A DNA stretch of 64,000 nt from Sulfomarinibacter sp963733915. Lineage in GTDB: Bacteria > Acidobacteriota > Thermoanaerobaculia > Thermoanaerobaculales > Sulfomarinibacteraceae. The notes under the pieces are model-generated. The model worked only from the letters and a program-made list of their open reading frames with translations, had not been told where the DNA came from and searched no databases. Where the stretch lies: the NCBI GenBank assembly GCA_963733915.1, contig CAVTEP010000001.1:434001-498000 (forward strand), given 5' to 3'. A program made the translations under genes and the position numbers. This document shows positions 9,024 through 17,287 of this stretch, piece after piece; the first letter of the stretch is position 1; the number at the start of each line of letters is the position of its first letter.

Positions 9024-10612
9024 AGCTCCCTCGATTGGAGGACGGCGGCGGCGGCGAGCTGTCCCGGCGCTCCCATGATGCCGCCGCCCGGATGGGCGCC
9101 GGAGCCGCACAACCAGAGGTTTCTGATCGGCGTGCGGTAGCGGCACCAGCCCGCCGCCGGCCGCTGGAACAGGAGCTGTTCGAGGCTCAGCTCACCCTGG
9201 AAGATGTTGCCCTCGGTCAGCCCGTAGACCTGCTCGAGGTCCCACGGCGTGAGGACCTGGCGGTACAGGATCGACTCCTTGAGCCCCGGGCAGTACTCGG
9301 CCAGGGTGTCGACCACCGCGTCGCCGAAGGCCTCGCGCTTTTCCGGCCAGCTCTCCGGACCGCCGTTGATCTTGTAGGGCGCGTACTGGACGAACATCGA
9401 GATGATGTGCTTGCCCGGGGGGGCGACGCTGGGGTCCATGATCGAGGGGATGACGACGTTGATGTAGGGCCGGTCGAGAACTCGCCGTACTTGGCCTGGT
9501 CGTAGGCCCGCTCGAGGTAGTCGATGCCGGGAGCGATGGCGATGTCGCCGCGCAGGTGGGCGGTGCCCTCGCGGCCGAAGAACTCCGGCAGCCGGTCGAC
9601 GGCGAGGTTGACCTTGCCCGAGCTGCCGCGCAGCTTGTAGCTCTTGATCGTCTTGCGTGAAGTCGTCGTCGAGGTGGCGCTCGCCGACCAGCCGCAGGAA
9701 GGTGCGGTTGGGATCGCAGCTCGAGAGCACGGCCCTGGCCCCGATCTCGTCGCCGCTCTCCAGCACCACGCCCCGCGCCCCGCCGTTTCTGATCAGGATC
9801 TCGGCGACCGGCGCCTCGGTGCGGATCTCGACGCCGAGGCTCTCGGCGGCGCGCGCGCAGGCCCGGCTGAGACCGCCGGTGCCGCCCTTCGAGTAACCCC
9901 AGGAGCGGAAGGCGCCGTCGATCTCGCCCATGTAGTGGTGGAGCAGGACGTAGGCGGTCCCCGGCGACTGGACGCCGAGAAAGGTGCCGATGATCCCGCT
10001 CACCGCCATCGGCGCCTTGAGCACGTCGGACTCGAACCACATGTCGAGGAAGTCGACGGCGCTCATCGTCATCAGCTTGAGGTTCATGTGGATCGCGTCG
10101 CTGCCGCCGTCCTTCATCGCCCGGCCGAGCTTGAGCAGCTTCCACAGCTCCCGCGGATCGAGCGAGGTCGGGTCGGGGGCCGGTGCGTCGATGATCTCCC
10201 GCACGAACTGGGCGACCTTGGTCATCGCCAGGCTGAACTCGGGGTAGACCTCGGCGTCGCGGGCGCTGAACCTGGCGATCTCGCGCCGGCTGCGCTGCGG
10301 GTCCGCCCAGCGGCAGAGACCGGGATCGTCGACGCGAGGCGTAAACGCGGTCTCGAGCGGGATGATCTCGAGACCGTGCTCCGGGAGCTCCAGATCGCGG
10401 ATGATCGACGGCCGCAACAGGCTCACCACGTAGGAGCAGACCGAGAAGTGAAAGCCCGGATGGAGCTCCTCGGTGACCGCCGCGCCCCCGAGCAAATGGC
10501 GTTTCTCGAGCACCAGGACCTTGCGTCCGGCCCTGGCCAGATAGGCGGCGCAGATCAGGCCGTTGTGGCCGCCACCGATGATGACCGCGTCATATTTCTT
10601 GACCGCGCTCAT
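9020..10612 (-). CDS. PYROXD2/phytoene desaturase-like FAD oxidoreductase B (two compensating frameshifts)
   Basis: Paralogue of A. The N-terminal YDAVIIGGGHNGLICAAYLA Rossmann motif starts at residue 7 and the C-terminal LWLCGSGAHPGGGIMGAPG binds FAD. Two single-base shifts bracket about 170 bases: near 9655 (after HLDDDFT) the frame leaves, and near 9480 (before RPYINVV) it returns. In the alternative frame this interval reads a sensible KTIKSYKLRGSSGKVNLAV stretch, so the protein was originally continuous, about 530 residues. ATG 10612 overlaps the stop of the GcvT-like gene. The GHNG wording matches PYROXD2-type proteins, whose substrates are poorly known. Confidence 0.82.
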   Translation of the reverse strand: MSAVKKYDAVIIGGGHNGLICAAYLARAGRKVLVLEKRHLLGGAAVTEELHPGFHFSVCSYVVSLLRPSIIRDLELPEHGLEIIPLETAFTPRVDDPGLCRWADPQRSRREIARFSARDAEVYPEFSLAMTKVAQFVREIIDAPAPDPTSLDPRELWKLLKLGRAMKDGGSDAIHMNLKLMTMSAVDFLDMWFESDVLKAPMAVSGIIGTFLGVQSPGTAYVLLHHYMGEIDGAFRSWGYSKGGTGGLSRACARAAESLGVEIRTEAPVAEILIRNGGARGVVLESGDEIGARAVLSSCDPNRTFLRLVGERHLDDDFTQDDQELQAARQLGQGQPRRRPAAGVLRPRGHRPPARRHRHRSRHRLPRAGLRPGQVRRVLDRPYINVVIPSIMDPSVAPPGKHIISMFVQYAPYKINGGPESWPEKREAFGDAVVDTLAEYCPGLKESILYRQVLTPWDLEQVYGLTEGNIFQGELSLEQLLFQRPAAGWCRYRTPIRNLWLCGSGAHPGGGIMGAPGQLAAAAVLQSREL

Positions 10613-11804
10613 GGCGTCCTCTTTCTCGGGGGGTTGAAGAACGGGGTCTTGACCACCGTCGCCGAGACCGTGTGGCGCCGGTACTCGGCGGTCACCTCGA
10701 TCTTGACCGTGTTGCCCTCCTCGGCATGCGCCGACTCGATCTGCGCCAGCGCGAGGTTCTTCTTCAGGGTCGGCGACCAGGCGCCGCTGGTTGCCTGTCC
10801 GATCCACCGGTTGTCGAGGTCGTAGACCGGTTTGCCGTCCCGCCAGGCGCTCCGCGGAAGCTCGGGCGGCAGTCCATAGCCGGCGAAGATCTTCTCGAGC
10901 TCGGCCCAGCTGATGTCGAGCCCGACAAATGATTTCTTGGGACCGGCGGCCTTTTCGCGGAGCAGGGCGTCGCGGCCGACGAACTGGTCGCGGTTCGAGC
11001 TGGACAGTCCAGCCGAGCCCGAGCTCGAAGGGCGAGCTCTTGCGGCGCTCGGTCAGACAGTGGTGGGCGCTGAAGTAGTCGACGCCGTTCATGATGAAGC
11101 CTGCCTCGACCCGAGACACGTCGAGGGCGTCGATCCCGGCCGGCAGGAGACCGTAGTCTCCGCCGGCATGGAGCAGGGCGTCGTAGGCCGCTTCGGCGTC
11201 CCCGCGTTCGACCCAGATCTCGTAGCCGAGATCGCCGGTGTAGCCGGTGCGGGTGATCCAGACCCCGATGCCGTCGAGGCTGCACCGTTGATTGCCGAAG
11301 AAGCTGAGCGTGTCCAATGTCGGCGTCGGTGATCTGTTTGAGGATCTCTCTCGAGGTCGGACCCTGGAGCGCCAGCGCCCCGATCCGGTCGCTGCTGTCC
11401 TCGATCGTGACGTCGTAGCCGCGGCGGAAGCGCTCGAGCCAGGAGAAGGCGGGCTCGGCGGCGGTCAGACGGAAGTAGTCGTCCTCGAGCCGCGAGACCG
11501 TTCCGTCGTCGACGACCTTGCCGTCGTCGTCGCACCAGCAGAGGTAGGTGACCCGGCCCACCTCGAGCTTGGCCAGGTTCTTGACCGTCAGCCGCGAGAG
11601 GAAGGCGGCGGCGTCGGGCCCGTAGACCTCGTACTTGAAGAGCGGGGTGACGTCGATCAGGCCCGCCGCGTGCCGGATCGCGAAGTACTCGGGTTCGTGG
11701 AAGGTGTCGTAGGAGCAGACCGCAAAGTAGCCGGCCCAGTCCTTCCACCGGTTGCTCGTGCACAGCTTCGAGGTGCGCGAATGAAACATGGTCGGGACGG
11801 GCAT
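10609..11804 (-). CDS. Aminomethyltransferase (GcvT)-like protein, two frameshifts
   Basis: Folate-dependent aminomethyltransferase family, as in the T protein of glycine cleavage or dimethylglycine oxidase-type demethylases. Conserved blocks run in order: EYFAIRHAAGLIDVTPLFKYEV (N-terminal, split here only by naming), LALQGPTSREILKQI, ITRTGYTGDLGYEIWVE, then the C-terminal barrel beginning FVGRDALL. Frame changes near 11325 and near 11003 each fit a single inserted base. Start 11804 has AAGGAG eight bases upstream. It is the first gene of a three-gene operon with the two FAD oxidoreductases, which suggests an oxidase/demethylase unit acting on an N-methyl or other secondary amine; no glycine cleavage H or P genes are present. 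Confidence 0.8.
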
Positions 11805-11890
11805 CGCTCGAACTCCTTCTCGGAGGGTTGTGGTCGGCGCTCCGGTCCCCGATGGTCCCACATCGTGGACGACTTTTCCATATTGTGAGG

Positions 11891-13900
11891 TCAAGAACCC
11901 TGGAGTCGTTTGATTGCGGCCGCGGCTCGTCTCCGCAGCTCGGCGGACTCGGCGTCGGACGAACGCTCCATGAAGCTCTGGTAGGCTTCGAGGGCTTGCT
12001 CGAAGCGGTGCATGCGTTCGAGGTGGATGGCCAGGTTGAGCCAACCCGAGGCCATTCCCGGTTCGACCCGCACCACCTCGCGGAAGGCGGCGAGCGCCTC
12101 CTCGTCCTTTCCCACCATGGCCAGGGTCATGCCGAGACCGTTGGCGGCCCAGACGTAGTCGGGGTTGATTTCGAGCACCCGCCGGTAGTGCTCGACCGCC
12201 TTGGTGGAGTTCTTTGTCGCACGGTACACATCGGCCAGACGGTAGTGGGCGGTGACGCTGCGGTCCTCGAGGGCCAGCGCAATCAGGAGCTCCCGCGCGG
12301 CCTGTGCGAAGGCTCTCCGGCGGTAGGCGATGAGCCCCAGGTTGGCATGGATCTCGGCCGACTCGATGCCGTGCTCGAGCGCCTGCCGGTAGACCCGCTC
12401 TGCCTCGTCATAGCGCTCGAGCTCGATGTAGGACCAACCGATGTTGGTGTAGAGGATGGGGATGCCGTCGTCCTCGGCCAGGGCCGGGTTGAGGATCTCG
12501 AGCGCACCGGAGTAATTCCCTTGACTGACGAATGAGAGGCCGAGCTCGATGTTCCGCCACAGCTCGAGCCGGTCCTTGGGATCGACCGGGGAGGACCCGG
12601 TGGTCGGCGGGGGGCTGCTGCCGGAGATGTACCCCAGGCTGCGCAGCATCTCTTCCGTCCGGGGATCGACCGCCCGCCCCGAGGCACCGGCCGTCGGGCC
12701 CATCGAGGCCATCAACGACGCCAGACGGCGCTCGAGCCGGCCGGCCATCGCAGGTTCCGAATCAACCAGGTTCTTTCGTTCTCCCGGGTCCGCCTTGAGG
12801 TCGTAGAGCTCCGGGCGTGGGGCGAGGATGAAGCGATAGTTGCCAGCCTCCAGGCCTCGCAGCTCGCTCCAACCGAGGTTCAGGCTCGGGTAAAGCGATT
12901 CGCTGTAGGCCAGGATCTCCTCACCGGGGCTCCCGCCCTCGACCAGGGGACGGAGGCTGGTTCCCTGCCCGAAGGTTTTTGAAACGCCCAGGTAGTCCAA
13001 GATCGTGGGCGCCAGATCGATGGTCCGGCTGAGCTGCGCGACCGTCTTCCCGGCCGGGATGAGCCGGGGGAAATAGAGCAGCATCGGCACGTGGATGGTG
13101 GAGTTGTAGATGAGCAGCGAGTGGGTCTGCTCGCCGTGCTCACCCAGCCCCTCGCCGTGGTCGCCGACCACCGCGACCAGGGTCGAGCCGAGGAGCTTCC
13201 GAGCTTCGAGATCCCCGACGATCCTGCCCACCACCGCATCGGTGTAGGCGATCTCGCCGGCGTAGGGATCGCCGGCAAAACGGGTGCGAAACGGTTCTGG
13301 TGGCGTGTACGGCGCGTGGGGATCGTAGAGGTGGATCCAGACGAAGAAGGGTTCGCCTCCGGCGCGGTCCTCGAGCCACTTCGAGAAGGCGTCGTAGACG
13401 GCGCCGGCGTCGCGCTCGGCGGCCAGATTTCCCAGCGTGTCGAGGGCGCCCCAGTCACCCTCGTCATAGACGTCGAAGCCCTGCGCGATCCCGAAGTCGC
13501 GATCGAGGACAAAGGCGCCGACAAAGGCTGCGGTCTCATAGCCCCTTCCGCCGAGGACCTCGGCCAGGGTCAGCTGTTCGTCGGCGAGGCGGTAGCTCCC
13601 ATTGTCGCGAAGGCCATGGACCGGGGGATAGTTGCCGGTCATGATCGTGGCGTGGGCCGGCAGCGTCAGCGGGACCGATGTCCGCGCCCGCGTAAAGTTG
13701 ACGCCGCCCGCGGCGAGCCGGTCGAGATGCGGTGTGGAGACCTTCTTCGAGCCGTTGCAGCTCAGGGCGTCGGCCCGCAGCGTGTCGATGGTGATCAGCA
13801 GGAGGCTCGCCTTCGGTTCGGCGGCCGACACGGATGGAGCGCTGCAACAAAGAACTGCGGTGAGGACCGCGACGGCTGCGTGTGCCCGACTCGTCATCAT
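11891..13900 (-). CDS. Exported sulfatase-like alkaline phosphatase superfamily protein fused to TPR domain
   Basis: A 669-residue protein: signal peptide 1-27, alkaline phosphatase/sulfatase fold about 30-400, then four or more tetratricopeptide repeats about 450-660. The metal-binding Asp39 is in LLITIDTLRADAL and a second metal site in VVGDHGEGLGEHG. The usual sulfatase signature Cys/Ser-x-Pro-x-Arg is replaced by SVPLTLPAH (residues 75-83), without the arginine, so formylglycine formation is not expected; a Thr/Ser nucleophile as in phosphodiesterase or phosphotransferase members is possible. The TPR tail suggests a partner protein. Substrate unknown. Confidence 0.88.
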   Translation of the reverse strand: MMTSRAHAAVAVLTAVLCCSAPSVSAAEPKASLLLITIDTLRADALSCNGSKKVSTPHLDRLAAGGVNFTRARTSVPLTLPAHATIMTGNYPPVHGLRDNGSYRLADEQLTLAEVLGGRGYETAAFVGAFVLDRDFGIAQGFDVYDEGDWGALDTLGNLAAERDAGAVYDAFSKWLEDRAGGEPFFVWIHLYDPHAPYTPPEPFRTRFAGDPYAGEIAYTDAVVGRIVGDLEARKLLGSTLVAVVGDHGEGLGEHGEQTHSLLIYNSTIHVPMLLYFPRLIPAGKTVAQLSRTIDLAPTILDYLGVSKTFGQGTSLRPLVEGGSPGEEILAYSESLYPSLNLGWSELRGLEAGNYRFILAPRPELYDLKADPGERKNLVDSEPAMAGRLERRLASLMASMGPTAGASGRAVDPRTEEMLRSLGYISGSSPPPTTGSSPVDPKDRLELWRNIELGLSFVSQGNYSGALEILNPALAEDDGIPILYTNIGWSYIELERYDEAERVYRQALEHGIESAEIHANLGLIAYRRRAFAQAARELLIALALEDRSVTAHYRLADVYRATKNSTKAVEHYRRVLEINPDYVWAANGLGMTLAMVGKDEEALAAFREVVRVEPGMASGWLNLAIHLERMHRFEQALEAYQSFMERSSDAESAELRRRAAAAIKRLQGS

Positions 13901-13967
13901 GCTTCGATCTATCCTATGGTGTCGGCCGCCGAAATGAAACGAGCCGCGATGAACGCAGCGAGATTTC

Positions 13968-14067
13968 TGTAGGCGGGTCGTTTACGGCCCGCCCGAGCGC
14001 GATGATGTCTGCCTCGGCCTCCGACGATGATGCGACCCGTTGGCGGGCCCTGAAGGACCCGCCTACA
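13968..14067. repeat. REP-like inverted repeat between genes
   Basis: Two arms, TGTAGGCGGGTC plus GGCCCGCC (13968-13993) and their complement GGCGGGCC plus GACCCGCCTACA (14042-14067), separated by 48 bases. Each arm pairs over 20 of 26 positions with a mismatched six-base middle. It lies between the sulfatase and TonB receptor genes and resembles a bacterial REP/BIME unit; a RAYT transposase, the enzyme class that spreads REPs, is at 38801. Confidence 0.7.
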
Positions 14068-14171
14068 AACGCGAGCGGTGTTTCTGCGACTCGACGAATC
14101 GAAAAAAACCGGGCGGCGCGTGGCTCGCCGCCCGGTGAGTTCGGCCGGTCGGGCCGGTTGGTCCCGAGTCG

Positions 14172-16949
14172 CTAGAAGTCGATGCCGAAGTGCAGCTGGA
14201 GACGCATGGGCCTCACCCAGGTGGTGGGAACGTACACGTCGCCATCGGACAGGGTCGTGGTCTCGAACCAGTCGGTGGGGGTGCTGTTGAGCACGTTGAA
14301 GAGCTGGAGGTCGATCTGGAGCCCGACGTCGCCGCCCAAATCGAAACGTTTACCGATCCCGAGGTTCCACAGGTACTGGAAGTCGTGGCGTCCCGGGTCG
14401 CCCGCCGGCGCCACCACTGCACGTGGAGACAACTCCGTCGGCACTCGGTACAGCCGGTTGTAGGGTCTCCCGCTCTGGAGGTTGATCATGGTGTTGGCGT
14501 TCATGTTCCACGGCAGCTGGAAGTTCGCCTGGACCCGGAACATGTGCGGCCGGTCGCCCTGGAGCCGCTGGCCGTCGGCGTTGAGGAAGGCGTTGGGGTC
14601 GGCCCCCCAGCGGTTGCCGTAGAGCGGGTTGGACTGGTACTGGGATTGATAGGCCGCGATCAGCCCGGTCGACTCGGAGTAGGTGTAGTTCGCCTGCAGG
14701 CTCCAGAAGTCGGCAAAGCGCCGGTTGAAGGTGAGAATGATCGCCCAGTACTCCTGCCAGTAGCCGTCGATGCTCGGATCGACGGTAAAGCCGGGGTCGT
14801 TGCCCTTGCGCACCGAAGGAAAGGTGGTCGGGTTGAGCAGGGTGTACTCATCGCCGGTAAAGGGGTCGGTCCACGGCAACGGCTCGTAGACGCCGTCGTC
14901 CAGGATCTGCCACCCGATCAGATCCTTGGTGTCCTTGTAGAGCCCGGTGACGCCAACCGAGTAGTTCGCGCCGATGCCCTGCTCGAAGCCGAGCGAGTAC
15001 TGGAGGGTCTGTGGCGCCTTGAGGCCGGGTTGGACCTCGTTGGTACCGGGGTCCCACCAGATTCCCTGCTCCACCCAGGGCCCGTCCCACGACTCGCCCG
15101 TGGAGTAATACTGCGGCGGCTGGAAGGGCGCGGGCGCGTCCCAGTTGCCGGTCACGTTGCCGTCGTAGTAGACGCCAAAGGAGCCGCGGATGACGGTCTT
15201 CTGGTCGGCGCCCGCGGCATAGGCGAAGCCGATCCGCGGCGAGAAGTTGTTCCAGGTGAACACCGGGTCGACACCGGGGACCATCTCGCCGGTCGGGTCG
15301 CCGTTGATGTCCAGCCGGTCGTAGGAGGGGATTTTGCCGACGTGGTGGTCGTAGCGGATCCCCAGGTTGAGGGTCAGCCGGTCGCCGAGGCTCCAGGAGT
15401 CGTCGACAAAGGCCGCGATCGAGTCGTTCTTGGCGCCGTACCAGTAGGGCAGCCCGTCGACCTTGTAGTAATAGTCGTAGATCTCGCCGTAGTAGTCGTA
15501 GGCGTCATGGTAGTAGTAGGAGCCGTTCATCGAGGTGTAGTTCTTGCCGTTGTTGTCGCCTCGGCTGGCCTGGATCCCGAACTTGAAGTCGTGGTCGCCA
15601 GCCACGAAGTCGTCGGCGAAGGTGGTGAGCGAGACGCTCAGCTGGTCGACCGAGGTGTCGTAGGTCCAGGGGTAGAGCACCCCGCCCCAGTAGGTCGCCG
15701 GACCGCCGCCCGGCGGCGCGTAGTCGAAATAGGCCGCCTCGGTGCTGCCGGTCTGCGAGAGATTGTCGTCGACGGTCTGCCAGCCGTTGTAGCGGACCTC
15801 CATGAAGGTGCGGTCCGAGAAGATCGACTGGTAGTTGAGGCCCCAGGCCTGATCGTTGCCGATCTCGCCCGCCGACGCCGACGGCGTGGTGTACAGGCTC
15901 GCCGCCCACGGGTACCCCCACTTCGCGTAGTAACCCTTGGCGTCGAGGAGGTTGGAGTCGTTGATCCGCCACGACAGCTTGGCGTCATAGCGGTCCTGAT
16001 ACTGCGTCTTGGTGAGGTCGGGGTCGCTGCCGGGGTAGGCGTAGTTGTCGCGCCAGTACTCGAAGGCGGCAAAGAACCACAGCTTGTCCCTGGCGATCGG
16101 TCCGCCGAGGGTGGCGGTCACGTCCCAGAAATCGTTCTGGACGAACTCGGGGAACTCGGTGCCGTAGTCGATCTTGGAGTTGACCAGCGAGTCGTCAAAC
16201 CAGTAGGCGTTGACCCCGCCCTTGAACTCGTTGGACCCCGACTTGGTGACCACGTTGAAGGCCGCGCCGAGCATGTTGCCGTACTCGGCCGGGGCGCCGA
16301 TCGACGTGATCTGGACCTCCTGGATGGCGTCGGGGTTGACGCTGATCCAGGTGGAACCGGTCTCCGGTGCGGCGGTCTCGATGCCGTCGATAAACCAGGC
16401 GTTGGACTGAAGGTTGGAGCCGCCGGCAACCATGCGGTCCGAATCCTCGAGGGCAGCGCTGACGTCGGGCGAAACCGCGATGATGTCGTAGAAGTTGCGG
16501 GTGGTCGGGAGGCTCTCGAGAAAGTCGGCGCTGTAGACGGTGGGGGTGCTCGAGCTGGTGGTGTTAATCAGCGGCGACTCACCGGTGACCACCATCTCCT
16601 CCGAGAACTGGGGCTGCATCACGAAATCGGCGGTGCCCGTGCCGCCGATCGAAACCGCGACCCCCTCGATGGTCTGGCTCTGAAAGCCGTTCATCTCCGC
16701 GCGGACGGAGTAGGTGCCGAGTGGCATGGCGGCAAAACGGTACGCCCCGGTGTCGCCGGTGACCGCGGTCCGCGAGCCGCCCATGATGGCGGGGCTGCTG
16801 GCGGTGACGGTGACGCCGGGCATCGGATAGCCGTCGACACCGGTGACCTGACCCAGGATGCGGCCGGTCCGGCTCTGTGCCGCCGCCGGCACGGTGAACA
16901 GGAGCAGCACCGCGACGACGCACACGCCTATGACGATTCTTCTTGCCAT
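14172..16949 (-). CDS. TonB-dependent receptor with carboxypeptidase-like regulatory domain
   Basis: Outer-membrane receptor of 925 residues. Residues 1-24 are a signal peptide, about 28-110 a carboxypeptidase regulatory-like beta domain (GQVTGVDGYPMPGVTV), about 125-230 the plug (MVVTGESPLINT, then NVVTKSGSNEFKGGVNAYW), and the rest a beta-barrel ending in the aromatic terminus QLHFGIDF. This Oar-like architecture is abundant in Acidobacteriota. Start 16949 has AAAGGAGG seven bases upstream. The gene stands between the sulfatase-TPR and kinase/phospholyase genes. The ligand is unknown; peptides or oligosaccharides are typical of the family. Confidence 0.92.
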   Translation of the reverse strand: MARRIVIGVCVVAVLLLFTVPAAAQSRTGRILGQVTGVDGYPMPGVTVTASSPAIMGGSRTAVTGDTGAYRFAAMPLGTYSVRAEMNGFQSQTIEGVAVSIGGTGTADFVMQPQFSEEMVVTGESPLINTTSSSTPTVYSADFLESLPTTRNFYDIIAVSPDVSAALEDSDRMVAGGSNLQSNAWFIDGIETAAPETGSTWISVNPDAIQEVQITSIGAPAEYGNMLGAAFNVVTKSGSNEFKGGVNAYWFDDSLVNSKIDYGTEFPEFVQNDFWDVTATLGGPIARDKLWFFAAFEYWRDNYAYPGSDPDLTKTQYQDRYDAKLSWRINDSNLLDAKGYYAKWGYPWAASLYTTPSASAGEIGNDQAWGLNYQSIFSDRTFMEVRYNGWQTVDDNLSQTGSTEAAYFDYAPPGGGPATYWGGVLYPWTYDTSVDQLSVSLTTFADDFVAGDHDFKFGIQASRGDNNGKNYTSMNGSYYYHDAYDYYGEIYDYYYKVDGLPYWYGAKNDSIAAFVDDSWSLGDRLTLNLGIRYDHHVGKIPSYDRLDINGDPTGEMVPGVDPVFTWNNFSPRIGFAYAAGADQKTVIRGSFGVYYDGNVTGNWDAPAPFQPPQYYSTGESWDGPWVEQGIWWDPGTNEVQPGLKAPQTLQYSLGFEQGIGANYSVGVTGLYKDTKDLIGWQILDDGVYEPLPWTDPFTGDEYTLLNPTTFPSVRKGNDPGFTVDPSIDGYWQEYWAIILTFNRRFADFWSLQANYTYSESTGLIAAYQSQYQSNPLYGNRWGADPNAFLNADGQRLQGDRPHMFRVQANFQLPWNMNANTMINLQSGRPYNRLYRVPTELSPRAVVAPAGDPGRHDFQYLWNLGIGKRFDLGGDVGLQIDLQLFNVLNSTPTDWFETTTLSDGDVYVPTTWVRPMRLQLHFGIDF

Positions 16950-17287
16950 ACCCCATCCTCCTTTACCAAAAAATACGCGGAGGCGCCGATCCGGTTGCGG
17001 ATGCTGCGCCCTGCGGGTCGTAGGTGGAACCGACCTCCGGGGCGCACCGCTGCGCTCTGAGGCTGGTCGGCGGGAAAAAACTGTCGGGTGGGCGAGGTCA
17101 GCAGAGGTGGTGTTCGCGTGAGCGAACGGCCTGCACTTCGAGCCGTCTGCCGCGGAAGCGATCACGCGTGTGACGAGCACCCCTGGGACCTCCAATCTGG
17201 TCCGATCGACAATTGTTGCGCACATCATAGTACAGAACGCAAGCTCAATGCGAGAAAGTCGTGTGGTTGTTGGACTCATTCTCGTTG
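16950..17287. other. Intergenic leader between TonB receptor and kinase/phospholyase gene
   Basis: A 338-base gap between two minus-strand genes. Apart from the TonB receptor ribosome site at its low end, I see no open frame, repeat or obvious hairpin. A TATGAT hexamer near 17226 (minus strand) could be a -10 box, but no convincing -35 box sits at 16-18 bases. Confidence 0.4.

Noticed and set aside
7478..10612. Carotenoid phytoene desaturase function
   Set aside because: Only the fold matches; PYROXD2-like motif wording and lack of carotenoid genes argue against it.
14190..17060. Very long plus-strand open frame opposite the TonB receptor
   Set aside because: Valine/glycine/arginine-rich shadow produced by high GC; the minus strand has the signal peptide, plug and barrel motifs.
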